64,000 nt of DNA from Rhodobacter sp. SGA-6-6. Lineage in GTDB: Bacteria > Pseudomonadota > Alphaproteobacteria > Rhodobacterales > Rhodobacteraceae. A program made the translations under genes and the position numbers. The stretch covers positions 59,023-123,022 of the forward strand of contig NZ_JAAKGP010000009.1 in assembly GCF_011043545.1 (NCBI RefSeq), in the 5' to 3' direction. Each line of letters begins with the position of its first letter. Positions within the stretch are counted from its first letter, which is position 1. The notes beneath the pieces are model-generated. The model was not told the origin of the DNA, ran no database searches, and saw only the letters and a program-made list of their open reading frames with translations. Of the stretch, positions 29,015 to 36,842 are shown in pieces.

Positions 29015-30025
29015 GTGAGTGTGCTTGGGTCATATCGGCTGCGCCTGCGCCGCCAGCGTCTGCTGGCCCGGGCCTTCCTGCACCGGCGCGAGCTGAAGAC
29101 CGTCGCCAACCGCATGGCCGGGGTGCGGTCCGAACCGATGCTGCTGTTCACCTGCCTGCGCAACGAGAAGGTGCGGCTGCCCTATTTCCTGCAATATTAC
29201 CGCGACCTCGGCATCGACCACTTCCTGATCGTCGACAACGACAGCGACGACGGCAGCCGGGAATACCTGGCGCGGCAGCCGGATGTCTCGCTCTGGACCA
29301 CCAAGGCCAGCTACAAGAACTCGCGCTTCGGGATGGACTGGATCACCCATCTCCTGCGCCATTACGGCCATGGCAACTGGTGCCTGACGGTCGATGTCGA
29401 CGAATTCCTGATCTATCCCTTCTGCGAGACGCGGCCGCTGCGCGCGCTGACCGACTGGCTGGACGCCAGCCAGATCCGCACCTTCGCCTCGATGCTCCTG
29501 GACATGTATCCCAAGGGGCCGATGCAGGATCAGCCCTACCGCGAGGGGCAGAACCCGTTCGAGATCGCGCAATGGTTCGACAGCGGCAATTACACCATCG
29601 CCCGCAACTGGGGCTACGGCAACCTGTGGATCCAGGGCGGCCCGCGCACCCGCAGCTTCTTTGCCGACGACCCGCGGCGGGCGCCGGCCCTGAACAAGGT
29701 TCCGCTGGTGAAATGGCACCGCAGCTATGCCTATGTCAGCTCCACCCACATGCTGCTGCCGCGGGGGCTGAACCTCGTCTTCGACGAATGGGGGGGCGAG
29801 AAGGCCAGCGGCTGCCTGCTGCACGCCAAGTTCCTGGACACCTTCGCCCTGAAGGCCGAGGAAGAGATGGCGCGGGGCGAGCATTACGCCGACAGCCGCG
29901 AATACCGTGCCTACCAGAAGGCGCTGGAGGATCAGCCCGACCTGTGGTGCAAATGGTCCGAGAAATACATCAACTGGCGCCAGCTTGAAATCCTGGGGCT
30001 GATGTCCAAGGGGAACTGGGCATGA
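29015..30025 (+). CDS. GT2-like glycosyltransferase (Glyco_tranf_2_4 type), paralogue 2
   Basis: A 336-residue paralogue of the preceding gene. CLRNEKVRLPYFLQYYRDLG, then DHFLIVDNDSDDGS, gives the family start, and the DxD motif is in WCLTVDVDEFLIYP. The same LNKVPLVKWHRSYAY and LLHAKFL blocks occur. The start is a GTG (AGGGG six bases upstream); no ATG gives a full domain. A 208-bp gap with an AT-rich element separates it from paralogue 1, and it overlaps the following GT14 gene by four bases. Closely similar tandem copies suggest successive addition of like residues or divergence in acceptor after duplication. Confidence 0.85.
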   Translation: MSVLGSYRLRLRRQRLLARAFLHRRELKTVANRMAGVRSEPMLLFTCLRNEKVRLPYFLQYYRDLGIDHFLIVDNDSDDGSREYLARQPDVSLWTTKASYKNSRFGMDWITHLLRHYGHGNWCLTVDVDEFLIYPFCETRPLRALTDWLDASQIRTFASMLLDMYPKGPMQDQPYREGQNPFEIAQWFDSGNYTIARNWGYGNLWIQGGPRTRSFFADDPRRAPALNKVPLVKWHRSYAYVSSTHMLLPRGLNLVFDEWGGEKASGCLLHAKFLDTFALKAEEEMARGEHYADSREYRAYQKALEDQPDLWCKWSEKYINWRQLEILGLMSKGNWA

Positions 30026-31719
30026 CCCTGGGCTTCGTCATGCTGTGCCACACCGCGCTGGACCGCGCGGCGCAGGTCGCCCGCTACTGGGCGGTGCGGG
30101 ATTGCCCGGTGGTGATCCATGTCGACAAGCGCACCCCCCATGCGCAGGCCGAAAAGCTGCGCACGGACCTGGCCGACCTGGACAACATCCGCTTCTCGAT
30201 CCGCCATGCCTGCGAATGGGGCACCTGGGGCATCGTCGCCGCCACCCAGGCCGCCGCCACGCTGATGCTGCGCGACTTCCCGCAGGTGCGGCATGTCTGC
30301 CTGGCCTCCGGCTCCTGCCTGCCCTTGCGGCCGGTGGAGGAGCTGCGGGCCTATCTGGACGACCGCCCGCGCACCGACTTCATCGAAAGCGTCACCACGG
30401 CCGATGTCGGCTGGACGGTGGGCGGGCTGAACTACGAACGCTTCACCCTGCGCTTCCCCTTCTCCTGGCGGAAACACCGCTGGCTGTTCGACAGCTATGT
30501 GGAGCTGCAGCGCTTCCTGCGCGTCCGCCGCGCCATGCCCTCGGGCGTGGTGCCGCATCTGGGGTCGCAATGGTGGTGCCTGACCCGGCAGACGCTGTCC
30601 GCCATCCTCGACGGGCCGGAGCGCGAGGAATACGACCGCTATTTCCGCAAGGTCTGGATCCCCGACGAAAGCTATTTCCAGACGCTGGTGCGGCAGGTCT
30701 CGACCAATGTCGAAAGCCGGTCGCTGACGCTGAGCAAGTTCGACTTCCAGGGCAAGCCGCACATCTTCTACGACGACCACCTGCAACTGCTGAAACGGTC
30801 GGACTGCTTCATCGCCCGCAAGATCTGGCCGCAGGCGGAAAGGCTCTATTCCACCTTCCTGTCGCCCACCGCGGGGCAGGAGCCGCGGGCCGAGCCCAAC
30901 CCCGGCAAGATCGACCGGCTGTTCGCCAAGGCGGTGGAGCGGCGGACCACCGGCCGCGCCGGGCTTTACATGCAGTCGCGCTTTCCGAACAAGGAATGGG
31001 AGCAGGGCCGCACCGCCGCGCCCTATTCGATCTTCGAGGGCTTCGCCGAGGTGTTCGAGAACTTCGACACCTGGCTTTCCAAGGTTTCCGGCACCCGGGT
31101 CCACGGCCATCTCTTCGCGCCGGAGCGGGTGGAATTCGCCGGCGGCGCCACCATCTACAACGGCTGCCTGTCGGACAGCGCCATCCTGCGCGACTACAAC
31201 CCTCGCAGTTTCCTGACCAACCTGATCTGGAACACGCGGGGCGAAAGACAGTGCTTCCAGTTCGGCCCGAACGACAACCAGAAGATTGCCGAATTCGTCG
31301 CCGCCGACCCGAATGCGCAGATCTCGGTGGTCACCGGCGCCTTCGCCATCCCGCTGTTCCAGTCCAACCGCAACTTCGGCGACATCCGGGCCGAGGCCGC
31401 GCGGTTGCAGAAAGTGGAATCCGACCTGCTGGCCATCCTGCGGGCGCCGAACGTCAAGGCCCGGGTCCGCATCTGGACCCTGGCCGAGTTCATCGAATCG
31501 CCGATGGAGCCGTTGCAGACCCTGGTGGACGAGATCAGCCCGCGGTCCCTGCGCCGGCTGACCGAGGTGCCGCGGATGGTGGACCTGACCGGCTTCGGCC
31601 AGTTCCTGCAGAACCTGCGCAACCAGGGGATGCAGCCGGTGCTGATGGGCGATTTCCCCGCCGGGCCGGAGCTGCCCTCGGCCGCGTCCCGCCGCGCCCG
31701 GCCCTATCTGGTGAAGTAG
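30022..31719 (+). CDS. GT14-type beta-1,6-N-acetylglucosaminyltransferase-like protein with C-terminal extension
   Basis: A 565-residue protein. Residues 1 to about 260 match core-2/I-branching enzymes (GT14): FVMLCHTALDRAAQVARYW, VVIHVDKRTP, VCLASGSCLPLRPVEEL, SQWWCLTRQTL and WIPDESYFQTLV. The remaining 300 residues form a separate domain of unknown role (YSIFEGFAEVFENFDTWLSK through VDEISPRSLRRL), which I associate with a DUF found on GT14 proteins in Rhodobacterales. Its ATG overlaps the stop of the upstream glycosyltransferase and its stop lies one base before the sulfotransferase start, so all three are one translational unit. Sugar specificity cannot be read from the sequence. Confidence 0.82.
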   Translation: MTLGFVMLCHTALDRAAQVARYWAVRDCPVVIHVDKRTPHAQAEKLRTDLADLDNIRFSIRHACEWGTWGIVAATQAAATLMLRDFPQVRHVCLASGSCLPLRPVEELRAYLDDRPRTDFIESVTTADVGWTVGGLNYERFTLRFPFSWRKHRWLFDSYVELQRFLRVRRAMPSGVVPHLGSQWWCLTRQTLSAILDGPEREEYDRYFRKVWIPDESYFQTLVRQVSTNVESRSLTLSKFDFQGKPHIFYDDHLQLLKRSDCFIARKIWPQAERLYSTFLSPTAGQEPRAEPNPGKIDRLFAKAVERRTTGRAGLYMQSRFPNKEWEQGRTAAPYSIFEGFAEVFENFDTWLSKVSGTRVHGHLFAPERVEFAGGATIYNGCLSDSAILRDYNPRSFLTNLIWNTRGERQCFQFGPNDNQKIAEFVAADPNAQISVVTGAFAIPLFQSNRNFGDIRAEAARLQKVESDLLAILRAPNVKARVRIWTLAEFIESPMEPLQTLVDEISPRSLRRLTEVPRMVDLTGFGQFLQNLRNQGMQPVLMGDFPAGPELPSAASRRARPYLVK

Positions 31720-31720
31720 A

Positions 31721-33124
31721 GTGCCGCGATTCACGTCTTTCGTGCTGTTCGCGGAAATGCGCACCGGCTCCAACTTCCTGGAGGCGAACCTGAATGCGCT
31801 GCCCGGCGTGTCCTGCCTGGGCGAGGTGTTCAACCCGCATTTCATCGGCAAGAAGGACCAGACCGAGATGTTCGGGATGGATCTTGCCGCCCGCGAGCAG
31901 GACCCCCGCGCGCTGCTGCGGCTGTTGCGCGACCGGACGCCGGGGCTGGCGGGATTCCGCTACTTCCACGACCACGACCCGCGCATCCTGCCGGACCTGC
32001 TGGACGACCAGGGCTGCGCCAAGATCGTCCTGACCCGCAACCCGGTGGACAGCTATGTCAGCTGGAAGATCGCCCAGGCCACCGGCCAGTGGAAGCTGAC
32101 CAACGCCAAGAACCTGAAGACCGCGCAGGCCCGTTTCGACGCTGCCGAATTCCGCGCGCATATGGAGGCGTTGCAGGACTTCCAGCTGCGGCTGATGCGC
32201 GGCTTGCAGACCTCCGGCCAGACGGCGTTCTACATCGACTACGACGACCTTCAGGACGTGGCGGTGCTGAACGGGCTGGCGGCCTGGCTGGGGGTGGAGG
32301 CGCGGCTGGAGGCGCTGGACGACAAGCTGAAGAAGCAGAACCCGGAAGAGATCGGCGACAAGGTGGTGAACCTGGCCGAGATGGAGGGGGCGCTGGCGCG
32401 GCTGGACCGTTTCAACCTGGCCCGGACGCCGAATTTCGAGCCGCGGCGGGCGCCCGCCATCCCCTCCTTCGTGGCGGTGGAAGGGGCGGGGCTTCTGTAT
32501 ATGCCGGTGCGGTCCGGCCCCGAGGCGCAGGTGCAGGCCTGGATGGCGGGGCTGGGGCGCGGCGGGCTGCTGGGTGATTTCGCGCAGAAGACCCTGCGGC
32601 AGTGGAAGAAGACCCATCCCGGCCATCGCAGCTTTACCGTGATCCGCCATCCGCTGCTCAGAGCGCATCAGGCGTTCCTGGGCCAGATCGTCTCCGGCAA
32701 GCTGGCCGAGCACCGGCAGGGCCTGATCCGCAGCCAGAAGGCCGACCTGCCGCCGCCGGGCCAGCCCTTCCTCGATGCCGCGCAGCACCGCGAGGCCTTC
32801 GCCGCCTTCCTGCGCTATGCGAAACTGTCGGTGGCGGGGCAGATGGGCCAGCGCGTCTCGCCCCATTGGGCCAGCCAGACCGCGGTGCTGCAGGGCTTCG
32901 CCGGCTTCCAGGGCCCCGACCTGGTGATCCGCGAGGACCGGCTGGCCGAGGGGCTGTCCTGGCTGGCGGCCGAGGTCGGGCTGGAGAAGGCGCCCGCCGC
33001 TCCGGCCGACCACGCCGCCGCCGAGGCGCTGGAGGCGATCTGGGACCCGGCGCTGGAAGAGGCGGCGCAGGAAGCCTATGCGCGGGACTACATGGGCTTC
33101 GGCTTCGGACGGTGGAAGGCCTGA
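31721..33124 (+). CDS. PAPS-dependent sulfotransferase, apparently two-domain
   Basis: A 467-residue protein starting at GTG. The N-terminal half is a sulfotransferase: the 5' phosphosulfate loop in FAEMRTGSNFLEANLNAL and the 3' phosphate-binding motif in IVLTRNPVDSYVSWKIA. The second half looks like another, degenerate sulfotransferase of the Sulfotransfer_2 type: SFTVIRHPLLRAHQAFL, FAAFLRYAKL, SPHWASQTAVLQG and DLVIREDRL follow that family's order. Its own phosphosulfate loop (LLYMPVRSGPEAQ) is unclear. It would transfer sulfate from PAPS to a glycan or lipid, with CysQ clearing the PAP formed. It ends the glycan gene run, just before a palindromic repeat. Confidence 0.82.
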   Translation: MPRFTSFVLFAEMRTGSNFLEANLNALPGVSCLGEVFNPHFIGKKDQTEMFGMDLAAREQDPRALLRLLRDRTPGLAGFRYFHDHDPRILPDLLDDQGCAKIVLTRNPVDSYVSWKIAQATGQWKLTNAKNLKTAQARFDAAEFRAHMEALQDFQLRLMRGLQTSGQTAFYIDYDDLQDVAVLNGLAAWLGVEARLEALDDKLKKQNPEEIGDKVVNLAEMEGALARLDRFNLARTPNFEPRRAPAIPSFVAVEGAGLLYMPVRSGPEAQVQAWMAGLGRGGLLGDFAQKTLRQWKKTHPGHRSFTVIRHPLLRAHQAFLGQIVSGKLAEHRQGLIRSQKADLPPPGQPFLDAAQHREAFAAFLRYAKLSVAGQMGQRVSPHWASQTAVLQGFAGFQGPDLVIREDRLAEGLSWLAAEVGLEKAPAAPADHAAAEALEAIWDPALEEAAQEAYARDYMGFGFGRWKA

Positions 33125-33196
33125 GGCGACGCTCCTCGTTCGCCTTCGGCTTCTCGTCGCGGGAAGGCGAGGCGGAACGAAGGTCCCGACGAGCCC
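33123..33196. repeat. Long palindromic intergenic repeat, copy B
   Basis: This element lies between the convergent stops of the sulfotransferase and the AhpD-like gene. CTCGTCGCGGGA (33153-33164) pairs with TCCCGACGAG (33184-33193) with one bulge, and a second, imperfect outer/inner pairing surrounds it. It shares CCCGACGAGCCCCGG and the following layout with copy A at 20135. Both copies lie directly after the stop of a minus-strand gene. Confidence 0.75.
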
Positions 33197-33199
33197 CGG

Positions 33200-33646
33200 T
33201 CAGGGCCTGACCGGATGCTCCGAGCGGAAGCCGATGGCGAAGCGGTTCCAGGCATTGATCGTGGTGATCACCAGCGTCAGTTCCACCCGCTCCTGCTCGG
33301 TGAAGGCGGCGGCCAGGGCCCGATATTCCGCATCCGGGGCGCCGGTCGCCTCGACCCGGGTCAGCGTCTCCGCCCAGCCGAGCGCGGCCCGCTCCCGGTC
33401 GTCGAAGACCGGGCTTTCGCGCCAGGCGGCCAGGACATCGAGCTTCTGCTGCGAGACGCCGGCCGCCCGCGCCTCGGGGGCGTGCATGTCCAGGCAATAG
33501 GCGCAGGCGTTGATCTGCGACACCCGCATCTTGACCAGTTCGCGCAGCGCCAGCGGGATGGAAAGCCGGGTCGTCGCCTCTTCCATCGCCAGCATGGCGT
33601 TCATGGCGGCGGGTGCGGCCTTGTAATAGTTCAGTCGGTCGGACAT
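33200..33646 (-). CDS. AhpD-like / carboxymuconolactone decarboxylase family protein
   Basis: A 148-residue protein with the AhpD-type redox motif: RVSQINACAYCLDMHAPEAR has the CxxC pair followed by a histidine. The helical pattern (LRELVKMRVSQ, LTLVITTINAWNRFAIGF) matches the alkylhydroperoxidase-core family. Such proteins reduce peroxides or act as thiol peroxidase partners; the exact substrate is unknown. It is a single gene convergent with the sulfotransferase and 20 bp downstream of ptsN on the same strand, so it may be transcribed from the lpt/ptsN side. Confidence 0.9.
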   Translation of the reverse strand: MSDRLNYYKAAPAAMNAMLAMEEATTRLSIPLALRELVKMRVSQINACAYCLDMHAPEARAAGVSQQKLDVLAAWRESPVFDDRERAALGWAETLTRVEATGAPDAEYRALAAAFTEQERVELTLVITTINAWNRFAIGFRSEHPVRP

Positions 33647-33666
33647 CCCGGCTGTTTCCCCGCCAC

Positions 33667-34131
33667 TCAGGCCGCCGCCGAAGCCTTCGCCTCGGTCAGG
33701 ATGGCGTGCAGCTTGGCCGGGTCGGTGTTGGCGCGCAGCTTCGACACCACGCCCTGGTCGCGCATGGTGCGGCTGACCAGGGCCAGCGCCTTCAGGTGGT
33801 CGACGCCGGAATCCTTGGGCGCCAGCAGGCAGAACACCAGGTCGACCGGCTGGCGGTCGACGGAATCATAGTCCAGCGGCTTTTCCAGCCGGATGAACAG
33901 GCCGACGATCCGCTCCAGATCCTCCAGCCTGGCGTGGGGCAGGGCGATGCCGTGCCCCACGCCGGTCGGCCCCAGCGTCTCGCGTTCCTGCAGCCCGTCC
34001 AGCACCTGCGCCGAGGGAATCCCGTGGACCTGCCCGGTGATCTCGGCCAGTTCCTGGAACAGCCGCTTCTTGGAGGTGAATTGCCCCACCACGCGAACAG
34101 CGGCAGGGACGAGGATTTTGGAGAGTTCCAT
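33667..34131 (-). CDS. ptsN: Nitrogen-regulatory PTS IIA protein PtsN (EIIA-Ntr)
   Basis: A 154-residue PTS EIIA domain of the fructose/Ntr type. The phospho-accepting histidine lies in GVGHGIALPHARLEDL. VDLVFCLLAPKDSGVDHLKALALVSR is the other conserved block. EIIA-Ntr is phosphorylated through EI-Ntr and NPr and regulates metabolism and potassium transport without moving sugar. It follows hpf by 36 bp, the standard order around rpoN in proteobacteria, though rpoN itself is not in this cluster. Confidence 0.95.
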   Translation of the reverse strand: MELSKILVPAAVRVVGQFTSKKRLFQELAEITGQVHGIPSAQVLDGLQERETLGPTGVGHGIALPHARLEDLERIVGLFIRLEKPLDYDSVDRQPVDLVFCLLAPKDSGVDHLKALALVSRTMRDQGVVSKLRANTDPAKLHAILTEAKASAAA

Positions 34132-34167
34132 GAGCCGGGCGATGATCCTGCTGGCCGCGAGGGCCGC

Positions 34168-34743
34168 TTACCTGCTGTTGCGAGGGTCGATCCAGCCGAT
34201 GTTCCCGTCTTCCCGACGATACACCACGTTCACGCCCCCATGACCTTCGTTGCGGAAAACCACCATCTTCTGCCCCGCCAGTTCCAGCTGCATCACGGCC
34301 TCGCCGACGGTGATCGAAGGGATCTTCGTCTCCATCTCGGCGATGACCACGGGCTGCAGGCTGTCCGGCTCGGCATCCTCGGTCTCCTCGGATGGGGCGA
34401 GGATATACTGGGACGCGCCGGCGAATTCAACCGGCGCCTTGCGCCCGGCGTGATGGTCGCGGATGCGGCGCTTGTAGCGGCGCAGCTGCTTGTCCATCTT
34501 CTCGCGGCAGGCCTCGAAGGCGGCATAGATTTCGGGCGCATGGCCGCGGGCCTGTGCCGTCAGCCCGGTGGACAGGTGGATCGTGGTCTCGCAAACGAAT
34601 TCATGGGCCATCCGGGAAAAGACGACGGTGCATTCGGTCGGACGCTGGGCGTATTTCTCCACCACCTCGCCCAGTTCGGCCTTCACATGCGTCTGGAGAG
34701 CCTCGCCGATGTCGATCTGTTTTCCACTGATCTGGTAGCGCAT
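34168..34743 (-). CDS. hpf: Ribosome hibernation promoting factor, long form (HPF)
   Basis: A 191-residue protein. Residues 1-100 are the S30AE domain that binds the 30S decoding region (MRYQISGKQIDIGEALQTHV, VETTIHLSTG-like VCETTIHLSTGLTAQ). The last 55 residues form the C-terminal dimerisation domain of long HPF (ITVGEAVMQLELAGQKMVVF, VVYRREDGNIGWIDPR), so it should form 100S dimers without a separate RMF. The ATG at 34743 is set by GAGGAG just upstream; the longer open frame has no family homology. It is between lptB and ptsN. Confidence 0.95.
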   Translation of the reverse strand: MRYQISGKQIDIGEALQTHVKAELGEVVEKYAQRPTECTVVFSRMAHEFVCETTIHLSTGLTAQARGHAPEIYAAFEACREKMDKQLRRYKRRIRDHHAGRKAPVEFAGASQYILAPSEETEDAEPDSLQPVVIAEMETKIPSITVGEAVMQLELAGQKMVVFRNEGHGGVNVVYRREDGNIGWIDPRNSR

Positions 34744-34909
34744 GATGTCTCCTCTTGCTTGCAGCCGGCGGGTCTGGCGAAGGGTTCCGCCCTCCTGCCG
34801 GGGCCTTCTTTTCAGGTGGGGAACGATGGGCATGTCCGCAACCCGGCGGTGCTGGACCATCAGCCGCGGCAGCCTGAAGACGGGGGCGAACGACATGCAC
34901 ATCCCCTTC

Positions 34910-34938
34910 ATTGGGGACAGGGCGCCCCCGGTTGTCAA
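34910..34938 (-). promoter_or_regulatory. Possible hpf-ptsN promoter
   Basis: On the minus strand TTGACA (34938-34933) is followed 17 bp later by CCCAAT (34915-34910), in the 213-bp gap between lptB and hpf. The -10 match is poor for sigma70; CCAAT-like elements occur in heat-shock or stress promoters of this group. The gap otherwise shows no gene. Confidence 0.3.
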
Positions 34939-34956
34939 CAGGAACGGTGGGGCGGG

Positions 34957-35718
34957 TCAAATGATCCGGAAGTTCTCGCCCAGGTAGACACGGCGGACCG
35001 TCTCGTCGCGCACGACCTCGTCGGTGGTGCCGCTCATCAGCACCTTGCCGTCGTGCAGGATATAGGCGCGGTCGACGATCTCCAGCGTCTCGCGGACGTT
35101 GTGGTCGGTGATCAGCACGCCGATGCCCCGCCCCTTCAGGTCGTGCACCAGATGGCGGATTTCGCCCACGGCGATCGGGTCCACCCCGGCGAAGGGTTCG
35201 TCCAGCAGCAGATAGCGCGGATCGGCGGCCAGGCAGCGGGCGATCTCCACCCGCCGGCGCTCGCCGCCCGACAGCGCCAGCGCGGGGGCGTGGCGCAGGT
35301 GGGTGATGGAGAATTCGGACAGGAGTTCCTCCAGCCGCTCGCGCCGCTTGTGGCGGTCGGAATGGGTGATCTCCAGCACGGCCAGGATGTTGTCCTCGAC
35401 CGAGAGGCCGCGGAAGATCGACACCTCCTGCGGCAGGTAGCCGATGCCCAGCCGGGCGCGGCGATACATCGGCAGCGCGGTCACGTCCTTGCCGTCGATG
35501 ATGACCTGCCCGCCTTCCGGCGTGACCAGCCCGGCGATGGAATAGAAGCAGGTGGTCTTGCCCGAGCCGTTGGGGCCCAGAAGCGCCACCACCTCGCCGC
35601 GCCGCAGGTCCATGCTGACGTCGCGGATGACGGGGCGTTTCTTGTAGGATTTCCGCAGGTTGCGGATCTGCAACCCTTGGGAGCCTTCGGTCACGGTCAG
35701 GTCGGGACGCTCTGCCAT
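34957..35718 (-). CDS. lptB: LPS export ABC transporter ATPase LptB
   Basis: A 253-residue ATPase driving LptFG extraction of LPS from the inner membrane. It has Walker A GPNGSGKTTCF near residue 48, the LptB-type Q-loop region GIGYLPQEVSIFRGLSV, the signature LSGGERRRVEIAR, Walker B YLLLDEPFAGVDPIAV and the H-loop TDHNVRETL. The stop codon of lptA overlaps its ATG. It is the third gene of lptC-lptA-lptB, making LPS transport a joint unit with Kdo precursor synthesis (kdsD upstream). Confidence 0.97.
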   Translation of the reverse strand: MAERPDLTVTEGSQGLQIRNLRKSYKKRPVIRDVSMDLRRGEVVALLGPNGSGKTTCFYSIAGLVTPEGGQVIIDGKDVTALPMYRRARLGIGYLPQEVSIFRGLSVEDNILAVLEITHSDRHKRRERLEELLSEFSITHLRHAPALALSGGERRRVEIARCLAADPRYLLLDEPFAGVDPIAVGEIRHLVHDLKGRGIGVLITDHNVRETLEIVDRAYILHDGKVLMSGTTDEVVRDETVRRVYLGENFRII

Positions 35719-36212
35719 CAGTTGCCGCCCGGCACGAAGACGGTGGAGACGCGGCCCTCCATCACCCCGGTGCCGTCCTTCAGGTGGATGGTCAGCTTCT
35801 GGCCGGACAGCGCGCTGGACCCTTGGGTCAGCAGCACGTCGCCGGTCAGCACGATCACCCCGGTGTCGATGGTGTAGAGGGCTTCCTTCGCCTCGGCGGC
35901 ATCGGCGAGGTTGGCGATGGTCACCCCGCCGGTGGCGTGCAGCCGGGCGATGGACTTGCCGTCACGCCCGTATTCCACCTGCACCCGCGCCGCGGCCAGC
36001 CGCATCTCGCCCTGGCCGACCAGCACGTTGCCCTCGAAGACGGCGGTGCCGTCGGCATTGTTGACCGACAGCATGTCGGCCTGCACCTCGACCGGCAGCG
36101 AGGTGTCCTGCGCCAGCCCGCCGAAGGCGACCTTGGCCTCCTGCGCGGAAAGGGGGCCGGACAATGCGGCCAGCAGGGCGGCAAGCGCCAATGAAGTGCG
36201 GAGGAATGCCAT
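35718..36212 (-). CDS. lptA: LPS periplasmic bridge protein LptA
   Basis: A 164-residue periplasmic protein with the signal peptide MAFLRTSLALAALLAALSGP ending LSAQ. The OstA-like beta-jellyroll domain follows (VEVQADMLSVNNADGTAVFE, NVLVGQGEMRLAAARVQVEY, LSGQKLTIHLKDGTGVMEG). LptA polymerises to form the LPS bridge between LptC and LptD. The ATG at 36212 gives a clean signal peptide; a GTG at 36230 overlapping the lptC stop is the alternative. Its last base overlaps lptB. Confidence 0.92.
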   Translation of the reverse strand: MAFLRTSLALAALLAALSGPLSAQEAKVAFGGLAQDTSLPVEVQADMLSVNNADGTAVFEGNVLVGQGEMRLAAARVQVEYGRDGKSIARLHATGGVTIANLADAAEAKEALYTIDTGVIVLTGDVLLTQGSSALSGQKLTIHLKDGTGVMEGRVSTVFVPGGN

Positions 36213-36226
36213 GGATCTGCCTGTGG

Positions 36227-36838
36227 TCACGGGGCCTGCCCGCCCGGCTGGTATAGCAGCCGGACGCCGCCCTTGAAAACCAGAAGATAGGCGCCCGGGT
36301 CGGCCGGGTCCTGGGTCAGGGTGAAGCCCTCGGCCCGGATGTCGCCCATCGGCGCCGTCACCGTCACCGGGGCGGTGCTGGCGACCTCGGTCCGGTCCAG
36401 CGCCGCGGTGATCCCGGCGGTTTCCAGCCGGTAGCCGAGCGCGGTTTCCAGCGTGACTCCGCCGGTCAGCTCCAGCCGCCCCGCCGCCTGGTCCAGCGCG
36501 GCGGCGGCGGCGGCGATGTCGATCTTCTGCCCGTCCGGGGTTTCCACCTGCGCCGCCACGCCCTCGGCACTGGCGCCGCGGTCGCCGGCCGCGGGGCGGA
36601 CCGAGGCGGCCGAGAGGGTGATGCCGGCGCCGTCCTCGGTGGTGCCGGCATAGGCCGGGGCGGACATGCGGGGATCGTTGGCCAGATCCTCGACATCCAC
36701 CTCGGCATAGGGGATGGCGTCGGTGGGGTCGATGCGGTCCGACAGCAGGAACAGCGTCGACAGCAGCGCCAGTGCCGTCAGCGGCAGGGCGACCTTCAGC
36801 CAGCCCACCATCCGGCTGTGGAGATCGACCCCGGGCAT
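36227..36838 (-). CDS. lptC: LPS export system protein LptC
   Basis: A 203-residue bitopic protein. One N-terminal membrane segment (WLKVALPLTALALLSTLFLL) is followed by a periplasmic beta-jellyroll (LTGGVTLETALGYRLETAGI, VTVTAPMGDIRAEGFTLTQD, LVFKGGVRLLYQPG). LptC passes LPS from LptBFG to LptA. It lies 4 bp after kdsD and directly before lptA, the usual alphaproteobacterial order. Sequence conservation in LptC is low, so the call leans on fold pattern and position. Confidence 0.93.
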   Translation of the reverse strand: MPGVDLHSRMVGWLKVALPLTALALLSTLFLLSDRIDPTDAIPYAEVDVEDLANDPRMSAPAYAGTTEDGAGITLSAASVRPAAGDRGASAEGVAAQVETPDGQKIDIAAAAAALDQAAGRLELTGGVTLETALGYRLETAGITAALDRTEVASTAPVTVTAPMGDIRAEGFTLTQDPADPGAYLLVFKGGVRLLYQPGGQAP

Positions 36839-36842
36839 GGCG

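Noticed and set aside
28902..29018. Possible 38-codon gene before the second glycosyltransferase, ending over its GTG
   Set aside because: It would give a translational coupling, but there is no ribosome binding site and the product is Gly/Arg/Asp-rich without pattern.
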